From NCBI GenBank assembly GCA_025331435.1, contig JAIWNI010000355.1, positions 1 through 10,029 of the forward strand: a stretch of 10,029 nt of DNA, given 5' to 3'. This DNA is from Choanephora cucurbitarum (lineage: Eukaryota > Mucoromycota > Mucoromycetes > Mucorales > Choanephoraceae). Numbering within the stretch: position 1 is the stretch's first letter; every line of letters begins with the position of its first letter. A program made the translations under genes and the position numbers. The notes below the pieces were generated by a model. That model had not been told where the DNA came from, searched no databases, and worked only from the letters and a program-made list of their open reading frames with translations. Of this stretch, positions 8,065-10,029 are shown one piece after another.

Positions 8065-8146
8065 TCCGGGAGGGGTAATCCCTCCCGTATACGTGTCCGG
8101 TACGGGAGCGAGCCGTTAGGTGTAGTGGGCTCACTACAACTAATTG
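8065..8146. repeat. palindromic CTCCCGTA/TACGGGAG array, copy 2, plus adjacent hairpin
   Basis: Three nested inverted pairs can be read: GGGAGGG/CCCTCCC (8068-8074 / 8080-8086, 5-nt loop), CTCCCGTA/TACGGGAG (8082-8089 / 8101-8108, 11-nt loop) and, just after, GTAGTG/CACTAC around 8122-8137. A CACTACAACT found here (8132-8141) also occurs at 5412-5421, on the other side of the copy 1 array. Confidence 0.8.
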
Positions 8147-8393
8147 CATGTCCTACACACCCCAAATTGTACATCAGACGTATGTAGGACACGACATCTA
8201 CACATGTCCGACACAATACTGCGCGCGTAGTGTCCTACAAAGTACATCGGACATACATCGTGACATCCTACAAACTACATCGGACATTGTGTCAGGACAG
8301 CATGTCCATACAAACTGTGTTGGACATTGAGTCCTACAGTAGTCAAATGTATGTAGACATAGCGTCCTACACACTGATCATGTTACATGATTG
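8147..8393. repeat. irregular palindromic array of TGTCCTACA / ACATCGGACA motifs
   Basis: TCCTACA-type motifs start at about 8151, 8187, 8233, 8266, 8305, 8332 and 8365, spaced 27-46 nt with a mode near 33. Most are followed by AAACTACATCGGACAT-like sequence, and TGTAGGACA or TGTAGACA occur as inverted counterparts (8173, 8351). The best two units (8233 and 8266) share about 18 nt almost exactly. Small open frames through this stretch (8148-8330, 8230-8451) are repeat translations, not genes. It ends at the ACATGATTGG shared with copy 1, so it looks like an insertion or expansion specific to copy 2. Confidence 0.75.
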
Positions 8394-8532
8394 GTCTTTG
8401 CTTCAAAAAAATTTCAATATACTTTCGCTCAATTGGTCATTTTGCAATTGACATCTTTCATATTCCTTTTATTATTGGATCAAAATTCGCAATTCTCATT
8501 TATATACTTCTTTACAATTGGACTAGATATGT
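8390..8532. repeat. 42-43 nt spaced ATTGG (CCAAT) motifs, copy 2
   Basis: ATTGG occurs at 8390, 8432, 8474 and 8517, spaced 42, 42 and 43 nt. The second and third units are clearly related (ATTGG-N-TCA, then TTTGCAATT or TTCGCAATT, then C/T-rich DNA). The last unit opens with ATTGGACTAG, also seen at 5651 in copy 1, and leads into the conserved block at 8533. Confidence 0.7.
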
Positions 8533-8565
8533 ATGTTTAGAGGCTTATAAAAAGTGGCTTTTATT
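8533..8565 (-). terminator. conserved block with minus-strand AATAAA, presumed 3' end of the spliced RNA (copy 2)
   Basis: Counterpart of 5753-5784: ATGTTTAGAGGCTTATAA, then AAAGTGGCTTTTATT, with TTTATT at 8560-8565 giving AATAAA on the minus strand. It is the most similar segment between the two units. Confidence 0.5.
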
Positions 8566-9300
8566 ATTAAAAAAAAGTTTGCTTCAAAAATGGCTTATTT
8601 TAGCCAGGAACAATAGGGGAATTTCAGGGGATCAAAATGAAATTTGGGGGTAATTTTAGGCACACGCCATTAGGCATCGTTTCATAACCCTGGTATTTTG
8701 GTCAGCTTTCACGTACAATAGAGAGCAGCATCGCATTCCATTAGAGAACCAGAAACTAGTAAACTAGAGATGTAAAGATTCAAGTCTAGGAAGAGAACAA
8801 GAGACAGGAATAGAATGGAAACCATACAGAAGGAACTTAAAAAAAAGGCTTGTAATTAGAAACAGAACAAAGGCAAGACGATTTATTATTTCTTTACTTA
8901 CGTATAAAATAGGGGCCACAGGTAGAATGGTAGGCAGACAAAAAAACCTTTGTTTCTTAATCATAGGGATCTATAAAAGAAACAGAAACATTAGTACAAG
9001 TGCTGCAAATAAGAAGACGGTTTCTTACCAGACAGAGATCAACCAGAGACCCAATGGTTTGGATAACATAGACAAACTAAATAATATTAATTAGAAAACG
9101 TTTTGAGTGCAGTGAGACATAAAACCTACGGTATAACTAGCCCAATGTAAGAGAACACACTTCGGGAGATACCAGGCAATCAGCCCTATGTTTAAGAAGA
9201 GTTAACAATAATGTCTTGGATATCTTTACTTTAACTTACCTCTTAAGAAAGAATATACTTTACGAAACCATGAACAAAAAAAATTACAAGTAATTACCAG
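8566..9300 (-). ncRNA. spliced, apparently non-coding transcription unit, copy 2
   Basis: Minus-strand introns: 9239-9186 (GTAAGT, TTAAC, TAG, 54 nt), 9129-9077 (GTAGGT, CTAAT, TAG, 53 nt), 9028-8971 (GTAAGA, TACTAAT, TAG, 58 nt) and 8901-8836 (GTAAGT, CTAAT, possible AAG acceptor, 66 nt). Exons between are 56, 48 and 69 nt. They pair with copy 1 exons of 63, 55 and 63 nt and introns of 53, 61 and 71 nt; the second intron has the same length in both and ends alike (TTTCTAAT, then ATAG or TTAG), and the fourth opens alike (GTAAGT-AAAGAA against GTAAGT-GAAGAA). The exon 8970-8902 is open in one frame (starting IPMIKKQRFF), but neighbours are not, so coding is unlikely. A further intron near 8720-8650 is unclear. 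Transcription is inferred. Confidence 0.42.
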
Positions 9301-9523
9301 TATAAAAAAAGAATGAAAGAAAGAAAGAAAAGGGAAAATAATAGATATGAAAAAATTTTCAGTTTAAAAATAGTAGCTATAATTGCGAGATTTTGATCTT
9401 AAAAAAAAAACTTTATTTCATTGACCTGTCAACTAGAAACGCGCCCCAAAAAATTAAAAAAATACGATTTAATACCGAGCAAAAAGAGACATTGAAACAT
9501 CATCATTATTGAATTTTCTTCAA
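9301..9523. other. AT-rich spacer upstream of the decayed plus-strand gene
   Basis: Contains A-runs, a GAAA-rich tract (9311-9333) and a small palindrome TTGAC-CT-GTCAA (9420-9431). It would hold the promoter of the plus-strand gene at 9524 and possibly that of the minus-strand spliced RNA, but no clear TATA box is placed. Confidence 0.4.
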
Positions 9524-10029
9524 ATGCCAACCCTTCCTCCTGTTGTTATCGCTTCCTCTCGCTCTGCTGCTTGTTCTGCCGTTCGTCTTACTGCTCGTTC
9601 TACTTCTCAGGCTGTCCCTCTCGTTCCTGTTGTTTCTGTTGTTTCTGTTGTTTCTGCTGCTTCTCTTGCTATTGCTAATTCTGAACAGAAGGCACTAAAA
9701 AAATTCCATGCATCAGAGGTCAAACTGGCTCGAATCAAAACCTTGATGATTGATACTGACTCTGCACCTGATCCTAGTAAAGGTCGTAATAGAAACTCTA
9801 TGCATATAGTAAGTTGTATATCGATGACAAAGCTGTATTGTTACTCACTTTAATATCAATTCTTTTTGTTGTTCAGCATGTTGTTCGTAAAGCTTTCTAG
9901 GTGGCAAAGAACACAAATAAGTTGGAGTTCAGCTAGGAATTTTCGATGAAAAACTGATTGGTAAATCTTGTGGTCTATATCGAGGTCATTGAACTCTCTG
10001 TCAATGGCTTCAAGGCTCTCGCTGGATCA
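9524..10029 (+). pseudogene. decayed, spliced protein gene of unknown family, runs off the window
   Basis: The ATG at 9524 opens a Ser/Val/Ala-rich start with repeated VVS codons (9626-9660), then ALKKFHASEVKLARIKTL and DSAPDPSKGRN. An intron at 9809-9876 (68 nt) has a GTAAGTT donor and a T-rich TTCAG acceptor and joins in frame. The second exon stops after eight codons (TAG 9898), yet protein-like reading goes on: VAKNTNKLEF in the same frame, then LGIFDEKLIGKSCGLY in the next frame from about 9936, then VIELSVNGFKALAGS back in the first frame to the window end. In the first frame there are also TAG at 9934 and TGA at 9955. One stop and two compensating frame changes explain this best. I do not recognise the family; the rest of the gene lies outside. 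A short 102-residue protein from the two exons is the alternative. Confidence 0.6.

Larger units (their letters stand above)
7843..9300 (-). repeat. copy 2 of the duplicated 1.3-1.5 kb unit
   Basis: Same direction and order of parts as 5298-6660. Differences: the CTCCCGTA array is shorter (46 bp instead of 128 bp), a separate TGTCCTACA/TCGGACA array (8147-8393) lies between it and the ACATGATTGG block, the ATTGG tract has four evenly spaced motifs instead of three plus one, and the 21-22 nt minisatellite is almost absent. The copies are about 2.5 kb apart start to start, with unrelated DNA between, so this is not a simple recent tandem duplication. Borders are approximate. Confidence 0.6.

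Noticed and set aside
8147..8393. CRISPR-like array of short repeats spaced about 33 nt
   Set aside because: Repeats are imperfect, vary in length and orientation, spacing ranges from 27 to 46 nt, the 'spacers' are themselves similar, and the DNA is eukaryotic with no cas genes.
8764..8964. Minus-strand open frame starting MIKKQRFFCLP
   Set aside because: It reads straight through a good GTAAGT donor at 8901 and becomes a Phe/Leu-rich translation of a pyrimidine tract, so it is not a convincing protein.
5298..9300. Pair of long terminal repeats of an LTR retrotransposon
   Set aside because: The copies are too diverged in parts, the DNA between them has no gag or pol reading frame, and each carries its own exon/intron ladder; I see no TG...CA ends, primer-binding site or polypurine tract.

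Overview
The window looks like AT-rich nuclear DNA from a fungus, most likely an early-diverging (Mucoromycota/Mucorales-type) genome. This is an inference. It rests on short introns of about 53-71 nt with GTAAGN/GTAAAT donors, CTAAC/CTAAT branch sites and YAG acceptors, on eukaryotic TATA and AATAAA signals, on a CACTA/Plavaka-type transposase, and on much low-complexity T-rich sequence. Nothing bacterial (operons, Shine-Dalgarno sites) is visible.

Left part (1-3940). The 3' end of an unrecognised plus-strand gene (1-150) runs convergently, 38 nt away, into a minus-strand transposase region. The transposase has an N-terminal zinc-finger module, an acidic linker, a DDE-type core with inserted Cys/His residues (four exons, 3865 down to 1436) and a C-terminal domain that now sits in its own reading frame (974-189). 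The two reading frames are separated by about 460 nt of AT-rich DNA holding a perfect 8-nt tandem repeat. Either the transposase is split in two, or one gene of about 998 codons is joined across an unusually long intron. An in-frame splice pair for the second model exists at 1475/994.

Middle (3940-5297). About 1.3 kb of T-rich DNA without a gene, holding one long-spaced inverted repeat (4480-4500 / 5042-5061).

Right part (5298-10029). Two diverged direct copies of a 1.3-1.5 kb unit (about 5298-6660 and 7843-9300) share the same order of parts: a CACTGCTAAAA block, a palindromic CTCCCGTA array, a tract of ATTGG motifs spaced 42-43 nt, a 32-33 bp highly conserved block containing a minus-strand AATAAA, then a minus-strand ladder of small exons and short introns with little coding potential. 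I read this as a duplicated, spliced, non-coding transcription unit or a non-autonomous repeat element carrying one. Copy 2 also carries a second, unrelated palindromic array (TGTCCTACA/TCGGACA). Each copy is followed on the plus strand by a decayed protein gene: 6948-7448 with in-frame stops, and 9524 to the window end with an intact intron but stops and frame changes. The duplicated unit is the most interesting part of the window.
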